Assembly (NCBI GenBank): GCA_016875015.1
Contig: VGSJ01000018.1
Span: 1-43,302, forward strand
DNA length: 43,302 nucleotides
Direction of reading: 5' to 3'
Source: Deltaproteobacteria bacterium
GTDB taxonomy: Bacteria > Desulfobacterota > Desulfobaccia > Desulfobaccales > 0-14-0-80-60-11
The position numbers and the translations under genes were made by a program. Positions within the stretch are counted from its first letter, which is position 1. The number at the start of each line of letters is the position of its first letter. The notes beneath the pieces are model-generated. The model saw only the letters and a program-made list of their open reading frames with translations, did not search any database and had not been told where the DNA came from. Below, in pieces: positions 18,578 to 27,140 of the stretch.

Positions 18578-19516
18578 ATGCGTATCGCCTTGATTGGCCA
18601 GGCGGCCTTTGGCGCGGACGTCCTGAAAGGTTTAATCAAGCAGGGGCAAGAGGTCGTGGGCGTCTTCTGCCCCCCGGATCGGGGCGGCAAGACCGACCCC
18701 CTCAAAGACGCGGCCCTGGCCGCGGGAATTCCCGCGTGGCAACCGCCCCGAATGAAGGACCCCCAGGCCTACGATCAGATGGTTTCTCTCAACCCCGACC
18801 TGGCGGTCCTGGCCTTCGTCACCGACATTGTGCCCGGCCAGGTCCTGGGCGTCCCCAAACTGGGGGCCATCTGCTATCACCCCTCCATCCTCCCCAAATA
18901 CCGGGGCGCCTCGGCCATCAACTGGGCGGTGATCAACGGCGAGCGGGAGTCCGGGCTCACCATCTTCTGGGTGGATGAAGGCATCGACACCGGCGACATC
19001 CTCCTCCAGAAGAAGGTGGAGATCGGCCCCAGCGAGACCACCGGGGAGGTTTACTTCAATAAGCTTTATCAGTTGGGAGTGGAAGCCTGTCTGGAGGCGG
19101 TGGCTCTCGTGGCCCAGGGAAAGGCCCCCCGGATTCCCCAAGACCACTCCCTGGGCGCCTACGACCCCCCGTGCGACGAGAAGGTGGCCGCGCTCAACTG
19201 GAACCAGCCGGGCCGCCAGGTTTTCAACTTCATCCGGGGCTGCGACCCCCAGCCCGGCGCCACCACCACCTTCAGGGGGGAGCAGGTAAAGCTCTATAAT
19301 GCCTCCTTCCTCATGGACGACCACATCGCCCCGCCCGGGGAGATACTGGAAGTCACGGACAAGGGGATCAAGGTGGCCGTATCCGGGGCCGCCCTCTTGA
19401 TTACCCGTTTTCGCACCAAGGACCTGGGCAAGGTCAAGGCCCCGGAGTTTATCGAGGCGAAACAACCCCGCCCCGGCGACCGGTTCGGGGCGCCTGCGGT
19501 CATGCGGTGCTGTTGA
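18578..19516 (+). CDS. Formyltransferase-family protein resembling the 10-formyl-THF hydrolase domain of ALDH1L1
   Basis: 312 aa; 'MRIALIGQAAFG', 'VVGVFCPPDRGGKTDPL', 'YHPSILPKYRGASAINWAVINGERESGLTIFWVDEGIDTGDILLQKK'. Confidence 0.85.
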   Translation: MRIALIGQAAFGADVLKGLIKQGQEVVGVFCPPDRGGKTDPLKDAALAAGIPAWQPPRMKDPQAYDQMVSLNPDLAVLAFVTDIVPGQVLGVPKLGAICYHPSILPKYRGASAINWAVINGERESGLTIFWVDEGIDTGDILLQKKVEIGPSETTGEVYFNKLYQLGVEACLEAVALVAQGKAPRIPQDHSLGAYDPPCDEKVAALNWNQPGRQVFNFIRGCDPQPGATTTFRGEQVKLYNASFLMDDHIAPPGEILEVTDKGIKVAVSGAALLITRFRTKDLGKVKAPEFIEAKQPRPGDRFGAPAVMRCC

Positions 19517-19546
19517 TCTAAGACAGCCCCGCCGGGTGATTCAACT

Positions 19547-19575
19547 GTAGGGGCGGGTTTTAAACCCGCCCCTAC
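19547..19575. repeat. 29-bp perfect palindrome GTAGGGGCGGGTTT-t-AAACCCGCCCCTAC
   Basis: Seen directly, just downstream of the formyltransferase gene. Confidence 0.85.
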
Positions 19576-19610
19576 AAAGCGAACCATGACTTATCTCGAC
19601 CCCAGACGAC

Positions 19611-20075
19611 ATGGCAAAAAATTTGAAGCAAGATGTTGCCCTAAAGGCCCGCTACCTGGCGGCCAACTTCATCGGCCTGGCCATGATCGCCGCGGTCTTT
19701 GTCTATGCCGGAGTGGTGGAGGTGATCAAGTGGCAGATGGCGCCCTTCGCCGGGTTCGCCAAACTTCCTCCCCCAAAGGTCAGCCTCCTCAAGTATAGCT
19801 TTCTAGCCCTGGCCGCAGTTCAGTTTGGGATCATCAAGTTACTGCCGAAAATCCTGCCGAACCCTTCGGTGGAGCATTTGTCCCAAGGTGCGATTATCAC
19901 CTTCGCCCTGTGCGAATCCGTGGCGATCCTGGGTTTGGCGCTTTTTCTCCTGGCCGGCAATGCCCTGGATTTCTATGTTTTTATGGTGATTTCCCTGGGA
20001 TTTTTCTACCTGTTTTTCCCCAAATACGAGCAGTGGGAAAAGCGGATTAAATCCAACATTGCAGGCAGGAGATAA
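19611..20075 (+). CDS. Hypothetical multi-TM membrane protein
   Basis: 154 aa; several hydrophobic spans. Confidence 0.75.
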   Translation: MAKNLKQDVALKARYLAANFIGLAMIAAVFVYAGVVEVIKWQMAPFAGFAKLPPPKVSLLKYSFLALAAVQFGIIKLLPKILPNPSVEHLSQGAIITFALCESVAILGLALFLLAGNALDFYVFMVISLGFFYLFFPKYEQWEKRIKSNIAGRR

Positions 20076-20077
20076 TC

Positions 20078-20806
20078 ATGGAAAATTATTTAACTATGTG
20101 GTCAATTTTTCTTGCTGTAGCTTCAACTACGTTAGCTATAGCCGCATTTATATTTAGCTGGGCTTCTTATAGAAACGCCACAAAATTGCAAATTCAAGCG
20201 CAGGAAATTCTTTCTCAAATTTCCCAAAAAGTTTAAGTAGTTGTGGAAAGGACGACTCACCAAATTGATAAAGCTTGGGATTATTTCACTGGATTACCCT
20301 ATGGTTCCTCATCAAAAACCACTGAAGAAAATTTTAAGAAAGAAGAAGAGTTAAAAAGACAGATAATTGAAGAGGCACGAAAAGAGACTACTGAATTAAT
20401 GAAGGATGCAGGATTACAAAAGAAAACATTAAATGAATTAGTTGAAAAGGTTCAAAGTTTAGTAGGAAAAAGCACTGAACGAACTAGACAGTTGTTAGAA
20501 CGTGAAAGGATATCACAAAAATTTATTATCATTGAAGAGGAATTAAGGGGTATAGCAGATGATTTTCAAGTTTTCTTCGCCAAAGGAGTTCATTTATTAG
20601 CAATCATATCGGATTTTAAAAAGTTAGAGCGATTTAAATTTATTAACCCACAGGCTTTAGATAGTATACAAAGATTATTTGGTATTTATAAAGGTAATCC
20701 ATCATATTCTGATGAGGAAATTAAGGAGATATCGCGTGAGCTTGATTCACTCATAGATTATTTAAAATATTTGCGTAGAGGATCAAAGAACATTCAACAT
20801 TTATGA
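20078..20806 (+). pseudogene. Membrane-anchored coiled-coil protein gene interrupted by an in-frame TAA (20234-20236)
   Basis: 20078-20233 encodes MENYLTMWSIFLAVASTTLAIAAFIFSW...EILSQISQKV, then TAA, then the same frame continues VVVERTTHQIDKAWDYFTGLPYG... to 20806. Confidence 0.65.
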
Positions 20807-20901
20807 TAAAAATCGCCATTTACTACCACCCCTCTTTCAGCCGCAAGAGTTACATGACCGGCGACCATCGCCTCCGCGGCATTAGTGGGGCAGTGAAATG
20901 A
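20803..20901 (+). pseudogene. Truncated duplicate of the 5' end of the downstream HDAC-like gene
   Basis: MIKIAIYYHPSFSRKSYMTGDHRLRG vs MKNLGIYYHPSFSRKSYMTVGNRLRD; about 63/78 nt identical by hand count. Confidence 0.8.
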
Positions 20902-21185
20902 ATTGCCAACAAATCATTTTCAGCCAGCACGCCGTGCAACGCATGTTTGAACGCGGTATTCAGACAAACGCCATAAGAGCCGTAATCGAATCAGGAGAAG
21001 TTATTGGGGATTACCCGGACGATCACCCTTTCCCAAGTTGTCTAGCCATTGGTTGGCTGGAAGGGAGACCTATCCATGTGGTAGTCGCCATAGATGCTAT
21101 CAGCCAAACATGTTATATTATCACTGCATACGTTCCAGATTTGGATATTTGGCATCCAGATTTTAGAACCAAGAGGTTGCTATGA
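20898..21185 (+). CDS. DUF4258-like protein (toxin-like partner)
   Basis: 95 aa; 'FSQHAVQRMFERGIQTNAIRAVIESGEVIGDYPDDHPFPSCLAIGWLEGRPIHVVVAID'; overlaps next ORF by 4 bp. Confidence 0.8.
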   Translation: MNCQQIIFSQHAVQRMFERGIQTNAIRAVIESGEVIGDYPDDHPFPSCLAIGWLEGRPIHVVVAIDAISQTCYIITAYVPDLDIWHPDFRTKRLL

Positions 21186-21406
21186 AATGCGTCATTTGTC
21201 GCGAAGGTCAAACCGCGTCGGGCCAGGCTACCGTAACCTTGCAGCGCGGTGAGAGCACCATTATTTTTAAAAACGTACCTGCGCAAGTGTGTTCAAACTG
21301 TGGGGAATATTATCTCTCCGAATCTGTCACCAACCAGTTGTTGACCAGGGCCGAAGCCGCGGTACAAAGCGGAGCCGAATTGGAAATCCTGCGCTTTGCC
21401 GCATAA
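21182..21406 (+). CDS. YgiT/MqsA-type zinc-finger antitoxin-like protein
   Basis: 74 aa; 'CVICREG...VPAQVCSNCGEYYLSESVTNQLL'. Confidence 0.85.
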   Translation: MKCVICREGQTASGQATVTLQRGESTIIFKNVPAQVCSNCGEYYLSESVTNQLLTRAEAAVQSGAELEILRFAA

Positions 21407-21416
21407 AAGAGCGGTC

Positions 21417-22262
21417 ATGAAAAACCTCGGCATCTACTACCACCCCTCCTTCAGCCGCAAGAGCTACATGACCGTGGGCAACCGGCTCCGGGACTTTCCC
21501 GAGGCTTTGGAGCCGCTCCTGGCCCGGCCCAACGTGCGCCTCATTGAGTCGCCCCGGGTGTCCGAGGAGCTCGTCCTCAAGGTCCACGCCCCGGAGATGC
21601 TCACTATGGTAGCGCATGACGGCTTCTGCTCCACCGCGTACGAGTCCGTGGGCGGGGTGGTGGCCGGCATGGCGGATTTGGCCAAAGGCGAAATCGACCG
21701 GGCCTTCTGCTTCATCGGCGCCGGCGGCCACCACGCGGGCTACCGCCAGTTCTGGGGGGCCTGCTGCTTCAACGATGTGGTCATCGCCCTGACTCACACC
21801 CGGGAAATCAGCCCCTGGCGCCGCTTTGCCGTTGTGGACACCGACGCCCACCACGGCGACGGCACCCGCCAGCTGGTGCGGGACGACCCCGAGGTCTTCC
21901 ACCTGTGCTTCTGCGGCCTCAACTTCACCAGCGACGACGGCGCCAAGGTGGATGTCAACGCCTATCGTCTGAATCCGCACGCCGACCCCGATGCCCAGTA
22001 CGTGGACCTAGTGCGCCAAAACCTCCCCTTGATCCCGAAGTTCAAACCGGACCTGCTCATCTGGTATTACGGCTTCGACACCCACCGGGATGACTACGGC
22101 TCCCTGGGGCTCACCGAGGCGGCCTATTTCGCCATCTGCGACCTGATGCTCGCCGCCGCCGCCGAGATGGGTGTCCCCCTGATGGTGGTCCTGGCGGGGG
22201 GCTCCATGTCCCACCTGGCCACCGCCACCATCCCGGAAATCATCCGCCGCCTGGCGGGCTGA
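21417..22262 (+). CDS. Histone deacetylase / acetylpolyamine amidohydrolase family protein
   Basis: 'FIGAGGHHAGYRQFWGACCFNDVVIAL', 'VVDTDAHHGDGTRQLV', 'YYGFDTHRDDYGSLGLT'; start at internal MKNLGIYYHP. Confidence 0.92.
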   Translation: MKNLGIYYHPSFSRKSYMTVGNRLRDFPEALEPLLARPNVRLIESPRVSEELVLKVHAPEMLTMVAHDGFCSTAYESVGGVVAGMADLAKGEIDRAFCFIGAGGHHAGYRQFWGACCFNDVVIALTHTREISPWRRFAVVDTDAHHGDGTRQLVRDDPEVFHLCFCGLNFTSDDGAKVDVNAYRLNPHADPDAQYVDLVRQNLPLIPKFKPDLLIWYYGFDTHRDDYGSLGLTEAAYFAICDLMLAAAAEMGVPLMVVLAGGSMSHLATATIPEIIRRLAG

Positions 22263-22271
22263 GAGAGGCCG

Positions 22272-23180
22272 ATGGACGACATCAGCCCAAATTTCCATGA
22301 GACTCTGCTGGACAATCTGTATGACGGGGTCTATTTCGTTGACCGGGAGAGGCAGATCACTTTTTGGAATAAGGCCGCGGAAAGAATCACCGGGTTCACC
22401 AAAGCGGAAGTGCTGGGCAAACGGTGCGCCGACAACCTGCTGCGCCACGTGGACGACCGGGGTAATCCCCTGTGCGAAGGGGCCTGCCCCCTATCCCATA
22501 CCTTGCGTGATGGTGTGCTCCGGTCAGCCTCGGTCTTTCTCCATCACAAGCAGGGGCACCGGTTGCCCGTAGCCATCGGGGTCTCCCCCATTACCGACAG
22601 CGGACAGAACATTATTGGAGCGGTGGAGATCTTCCGGGACGATTCCGCCACCATCGCCGCCCTGGAGCACCTCAAGGAACTGGAAGACCTGGCCTACCTG
22701 GATGGTCTCACCCGCATCGCCAACCGCGCCTATCTGGAAACCTTTGTGGTCGGCAAATTCAATGAATTGCAGCGCCTGGGCTGGTCCTTTGGGGTTATTT
22801 TCTTAGACGTGGACCGATTTAAACTGGTGAACGACACCTTTGGCCACCAGGCGGGAGATGTAGTCCTGAAAATGGTGGCCAAGACCCTCTTGAAAAATTG
22901 TCGTTCCTTCGACCTGGTAGGCAGGTGGGGTGGAGAAGAATTTGTTTGTGTTGTAAGTAAGTTAAAAGATGCGGACCAGATCATAGACATTGCAGATCGG
23001 TTGCGCGTCCTGGTGGAAAGCGCTTGGGTTTCTCTGGCGGATTCCTCCCTTCACGTGACCATTTCCCTGGGAGCAACCCTGGCCCGGATTCAGGATACCC
23101 CGGAAACTTTGATCCACCGGGCTGATGAGCTGATGTACCAGAGCAAAGCGGCGGGGCGCAACCGCCTCACCTATAAATAA
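22272..23180 (+). CDS. PAS-GGDEF diguanylate cyclase
   Basis: 302 aa; PAS segment then 'FLDVDRFKLVNDTFGHQAGD', 'GRWGGEEFVCVV'. Confidence 0.93.
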   Translation: MDDISPNFHETLLDNLYDGVYFVDRERQITFWNKAAERITGFTKAEVLGKRCADNLLRHVDDRGNPLCEGACPLSHTLRDGVLRSASVFLHHKQGHRLPVAIGVSPITDSGQNIIGAVEIFRDDSATIAALEHLKELEDLAYLDGLTRIANRAYLETFVVGKFNELQRLGWSFGVIFLDVDRFKLVNDTFGHQAGDVVLKMVAKTLLKNCRSFDLVGRWGGEEFVCVVSKLKDADQIIDIADRLRVLVESAWVSLADSSLHVTISLGATLARIQDTPETLIHRADELMYQSKAAGRNRLTYK

Positions 23181-23359
23181 CTTCCGGTTCGGCAAGTTAC
23201 GGCCGGGATAGAGCCGGTGCCGGGCGGAGGGATAACCGCCACGTGCCCTTGCCGGGGGCCAGGCATTAATCTATAATATATTTAAATGCTGAGATAATTT
23301 CCCACCAACTCTAAAACCGCCAGCCGGGGCCCGGCGCCCTGGCGCAATGATATATCCCT

Positions 23360-24427
23360 ATGATTACCGACCGTTTGGAATCCCTGGAAAATCGCTACCA
23401 GGAACTGGAAGACGCCCTGACCGACCCCGCGGTCATCAAGAACCAGGACCTGTACCATAAGTATCGCAAGGAACACGCCGACCTGGCGCCGGTGATCCTG
23501 ATCTTCCGTCGCTATCAGCAGGTGGACAAAGAACTGGCGGAAAACCAGACTCTGGTGAAGGAAGAGACGGACGAGGAATTGAAGGCCTATGCCCGGGAGG
23601 AGATCCATGTCCTCAAAGATCAGGCCGACAATTTGGAAGAAGAACTCCGCATTCTGCTGCTGCCCAAAGACCCCCTGGATGAAAAAAACGTCATCCTGGA
23701 GATCCGGGCCGGCACCGGGGGCGAGGAAGCCGGCCTCTTCGCCGCCGACCTTTTCCGGATGTACACCCGCCTGGCGGAACGCAAAGGCTGGAAGCTGGAA
23801 ATCCTCAGCCACTCCGCCACCGGCATCGGCGGGCTCAAGGAAATCATCGCCTCCATCTCCGGTAACCAGGTGTACAGCCAGCTCAAATACGAAAGCGGCG
23901 TGCACCGGGTCCAGCGGGTCCCGGCAACGGAATCCCAGGGGCGGATCCACACCTCCGCGGTGACGGTGGCGGTCCTGCCGGAGGCCGAAGAGGTGGACGT
24001 CCAGATCAACCCCGAAGAGTTGCGCATCGATGTCTTCCGGTCCTCCGGTCCCGGGGGGCAGAGCGTCAACACCACGGATTCCGCGGTGCGCATCACCCAC
24101 CTGCCCACGGGCCTGGTGGTCTCCTGTCAGGATGAAAAATCCCAGCACAAAAACAAAGCCAAGGGGCTCAAGGTGCTCCGGTCCCGGCTTTTCGACCTGA
24201 AGCAGCAGGAGCAGCAGCAGCAGATCGCCCAGGAGCGCAAGAGCCAGGTGGGCACGGGGGACCGGAGTGAGCGCATCCGCACCTACAATTTCCCCCAGGG
24301 TCGGATCACCGACCACCGTATCGGCTTGACCCTCTACCGGCTGGAGGCCATGCTGGACGGGGATCTGGACGAACTCCTCCAGGGTTTGATCGCCGACCAC
24401 CGGACCCGGGCCCTGGCACCGGCGTAA
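23360..24427 (+). CDS. prfA: Peptide chain release factor 1
   Basis: 355 aa; '[25 protein letters not shown]', '[24 protein letters not shown]'. Confidence 0.97.
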   Translation: MITDRLESLENRYQELEDALTDPAVIKNQDLYHKYRKEHADLAPVILIFRRYQQVDKELAENQTLVKEETDEELKAYAREEIHVLKDQADNLEEELRILLLPKDPLDEKNVILEIRAGTGGEEAGLFAADLFRMYTRLAERKGWKLEILSHSATGIGGLKEIIASISGNQVYSQLKYESGVHRVQRVPATESQGRIHTSAVTVAVLPEAEEVDVQINPEELRIDVFRSSGPGGQSVNTTDSAVRITHLPTGLVVSCQDEKSQHKNKAKGLKVLRSRLFDLKQQEQQQQIAQERKSQVGTGDRSERIRTYNFPQGRITDHRIGLTLYRLEAMLDGDLDELLQGLIADHRTRALAPA

Positions 24428-25384
24428 ATGTCCGGCCCCCAAGCATCCTGGACCATCCTGGCAACCCTCAGGTGGACCGCCGACTATTTCCGCACCAAAG
24501 GGGTCTCGGAACCCCGGGCCGCAGCCGAAATTCTCCTGGCCCACACCCTGAGCGTCAGCCGCCTGGACCTCTACCTCCGCTACGACCAACCCCTCAACCC
24601 GGAAGAACTGGCCCGCTTCAAGGCCCTGGTGGTCCGGCGCCGGGCCGGGGAACCCGTGGCCTATCTCACCGGACACCGGGAGTTCTGGTCCCTGGATATC
24701 CAGGTGACCCCGGCAGTGCTGATTCCCCGCCCCGAAACCGAGACGCTGGTGGCCGCAGCCCTGGAGGCGGCGCAATTTTATGAGGAAAATGAAGTTGAGA
24801 GAGGAGGCCAGGGGGAAGACCAACCGAAAACCGGAAGCCGAAAACCGAAACCCCCCTCTATTTGGGGATTAGAACTGGGTGTAGGCAGCGGCGCGGTGGT
24901 CATTGCCTTGGCGAAGGAGTTGACCCGGATGGCCTGGGTGGGCCTGGACACTTCCGGGGCCGCCCTGGCGGTGGCCCGGGGCAATGCCCGGCGGCACGGG
25001 GCCCTTGACCGGGTCCACTTCCTTAAGTCCGACCTGCTGACCGCGCTCAAGCCCTATGCGGTTTTTTCCTTGCTCGTGGCCAATCTGCCTTATGTGCCCC
25101 GGGCGGAGTGGGAACGGCTCCCCCGGGAGATCAAGGCGTTCGAACCCCCCGGGGCCTTGTTGGGGGGCGAAGACGGGTTGGACCTGATCCGGCCTTTGAT
25201 CCGGCAGGCGCCGCAGTATGTCAAGGCGGGAGGATGGGTGCTCCTGGAAGTGGGGGACCGGCAGGCGCCGCTGGTTGTGGCGTTATTCCAGCAAACCGGC
25301 GCCTATGACCGGCTGGAGTCGATCAAGGATTTCAGCGGCATGGAGCGGGTGGTCCGAGCCCGGCGCCGTGAGGCAGCCGGCTAA
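24428..25384 (+). CDS. prmC: Release factor glutamine methyltransferase
   Basis: 318 aa; 'YLTGHREFWSLDIQVTPAVLIPRPETETLV', 'LELGVGSGAVVIALAKE', 'LVANLPYVPR'. Confidence 0.95.
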   Translation: MSGPQASWTILATLRWTADYFRTKGVSEPRAAAEILLAHTLSVSRLDLYLRYDQPLNPEELARFKALVVRRRAGEPVAYLTGHREFWSLDIQVTPAVLIPRPETETLVAAALEAAQFYEENEVERGGQGEDQPKTGSRKPKPPSIWGLELGVGSGAVVIALAKELTRMAWVGLDTSGAALAVARGNARRHGALDRVHFLKSDLLTALKPYAVFSLLVANLPYVPRAEWERLPREIKAFEPPGALLGGEDGLDLIRPLIRQAPQYVKAGGWVLLEVGDRQAPLVVALFQQTGAYDRLESIKDFSGMERVVRARRREAAG

Positions 25385-25617
25385 AAGGTCTTTAAACTCT
25401 TCAGCATGATGATCATTTCATCATTGCTTCTGGTTTTGGAATAGGGGTAGCGCGGACGGGCATCGTAGCTTTCCCAGCCTTCCCCGCCGTCGATCTTGAC
25501 CCGCTGCACCTGGCCCCGGCTGTCCTTCTGCTCCATCAGGACGCCAGAGCAGCCTGATACCAGCACCATCGCTGCCAGCACCCACGCCGCCCAATGTTTC
25601 CTGACCTTGGCATTCAA
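25381..25617 (-). CDS. Small putative lipoprotein
   Basis: 78 aa; lipobox 'AAMVLVSGCSG'. Confidence 0.7.
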   Translation of the reverse strand: MNAKVRKHWAAWVLAAMVLVSGCSGVLMEQKDSRGQVQRVKIDGGEGWESYDARPRYPYSKTRSNDEMIIMLKSLKTF

Positions 25618-25775
25618 GCCCGCGCCCTCGCAGAGCTTCAGGATTTACTGCCATTGCTGCTTGAGGGGATAATGGCATAATTTCTCAAGTAAGTCGAGGC
25701 TTTTCTCACCTGATAGCGCGGCTGGCTCCCCGCCGCCCTCGCCCGTCATGCATGCGCCCCGGGCCGGACCTCCCC

Positions 25776-27041
25776 TCACAAGTCTTTGGGACTCATGATG
25801 CGCCCGGCCACCGCGGAGGCCGCGGCTACGGCCGGGCTGGCCAGGTAAACCTTGGATTGCGTATGTCCCATGCGGCCCACAAAATTGCGGTTAGTGGTGG
25901 CAATGGCCGTCTCTCCCGGGGCCAGGATGCCCATGTGCCCGCCCAGGCAGGGCCCGCAGGTGGGCGGACTGATCACCGCCCCGGCGTCCATGAAGATGGC
26001 CATCAGGCCCTCGTCCATGGCCTGGCGATAGACCAGGGGCGTGGCGGGGATGACGATGAGGCGCACGCCTTTGGCCGCCCGGCGGCCTTTGAGGACCTTG
26101 GCGGCCAGACGCAGGTCGTCGATCCGCCCGTTGGTGCAGGAGCCGATGACCGCCTGATCGATGGGTACGTCCCCCACCCGGGAAACCGGCACGACGTTGC
26201 CGGGCGAGGACGGGCAGGCCACCTGGGGCTCGAGGCCGCCGACCGCGTAGGTCTTCTCGAAGAGGTACGGCGCCCCCGGGTCGCTCTCATAGGTGGTGTA
26301 GGGTCTCAAGGTCCGGCCCTTGACATAAGCCAGGGTTATCTCATCCGGGGCCATGATGCCGTTCTTGGCCCCAGCTTCCACGGCCATGTTGGCCATGGAA
26401 AATCGGTCCGCCATGGGGAGCCTGGCGATGGCCTCGCCGGTGAACTCCATGGCCAGGTAACGGGCGCCGTCCACCCCGATATCGCCGATGGTGTGGAGGA
26501 TCAAGTCCTTGCCGGTGAGCCATTCCGGCAGAGCGCCGGTATAAACTAGCCGGATGGACTCCGGCGCCTTGAACCAGCATTCGCCGGTGGCCATGACCGC
26601 GGCCAGGTCGGTGGACCCCACCCCGGTGGCAAAGGCCCCCAGGGCCCCATAGGTGCAGGTGTGGCTGTCGGCGCCGATGATTACGTCCCCGGGACCCACA
26701 ATCCCCTGTTCCGGGAGCAGGGCATGCTCCACCCCCATGTCGCCGCCGTCGTAAAAATGGGTCAGGTCCTGCTCCCGGGCAAAGTTCCGCAATTGCTGGC
26801 ACTGAATGGCCGAAGGGATATCCTTGTTGGGGGCGAAGTGGTCGCAGACCAGCACCACCCGGGACCGGTCAAAGACCTTTTTAGCCCCCACCTTATGAAA
26901 ATCCTGGATGGCCAGGGGCGCGGTGATGTCGTTGCCCAGGGCGATATCCACCCGGGCCATGATGAGTTCGCCGGGTTCGACGTAGTCTTTGCCGCAGTGC
27001 GCCGCCAGGATTTTTTGGGTAATGGTTTGAGGTTTGGGCAT
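25776..27041 (-). CDS. leuC: 3-isopropylmalate dehydratase large subunit (LeuC/HacA family)
   Basis: 'MPKPQTITQKILAAHCGK', 'GADSHTCTYGALGAFATGVGSTDLAAVMATGE', 'VIGSCTNGRIDDLRLAAKVLKG', 'GPCLGGHMGILAPGE'; start at internal MPKPQ. Confidence 0.93.
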   Translation of the reverse strand: MPKPQTITQKILAAHCGKDYVEPGELIMARVDIALGNDITAPLAIQDFHKVGAKKVFDRSRVVLVCDHFAPNKDIPSAIQCQQLRNFAREQDLTHFYDGGDMGVEHALLPEQGIVGPGDVIIGADSHTCTYGALGAFATGVGSTDLAAVMATGECWFKAPESIRLVYTGALPEWLTGKDLILHTIGDIGVDGARYLAMEFTGEAIARLPMADRFSMANMAVEAGAKNGIMAPDEITLAYVKGRTLRPYTTYESDPGAPYLFEKTYAVGGLEPQVACPSSPGNVVPVSRVGDVPIDQAVIGSCTNGRIDDLRLAAKVLKGRRAAKGVRLIVIPATPLVYRQAMDEGLMAIFMDAGAVISPPTCGPCLGGHMGILAPGETAIATTNRNFVGRMGHTQSKVYLASPAVAAASAVAGRIMSPKDL

Positions 27042-27140
27042 TGATCTTATCTCCATGCAAAATGGTAACCAGTTTATAGGACGTGCCGTGCACGCCGTTA
27101 AATGGCGGCCATGGCCCGCCCTATAGCTGAGTGACTCATT

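Noticed and set aside
23282-24823. 513-aa minus-strand ORF
   Set aside because: Antisense to prfA/prmC, which have unambiguous motifs.
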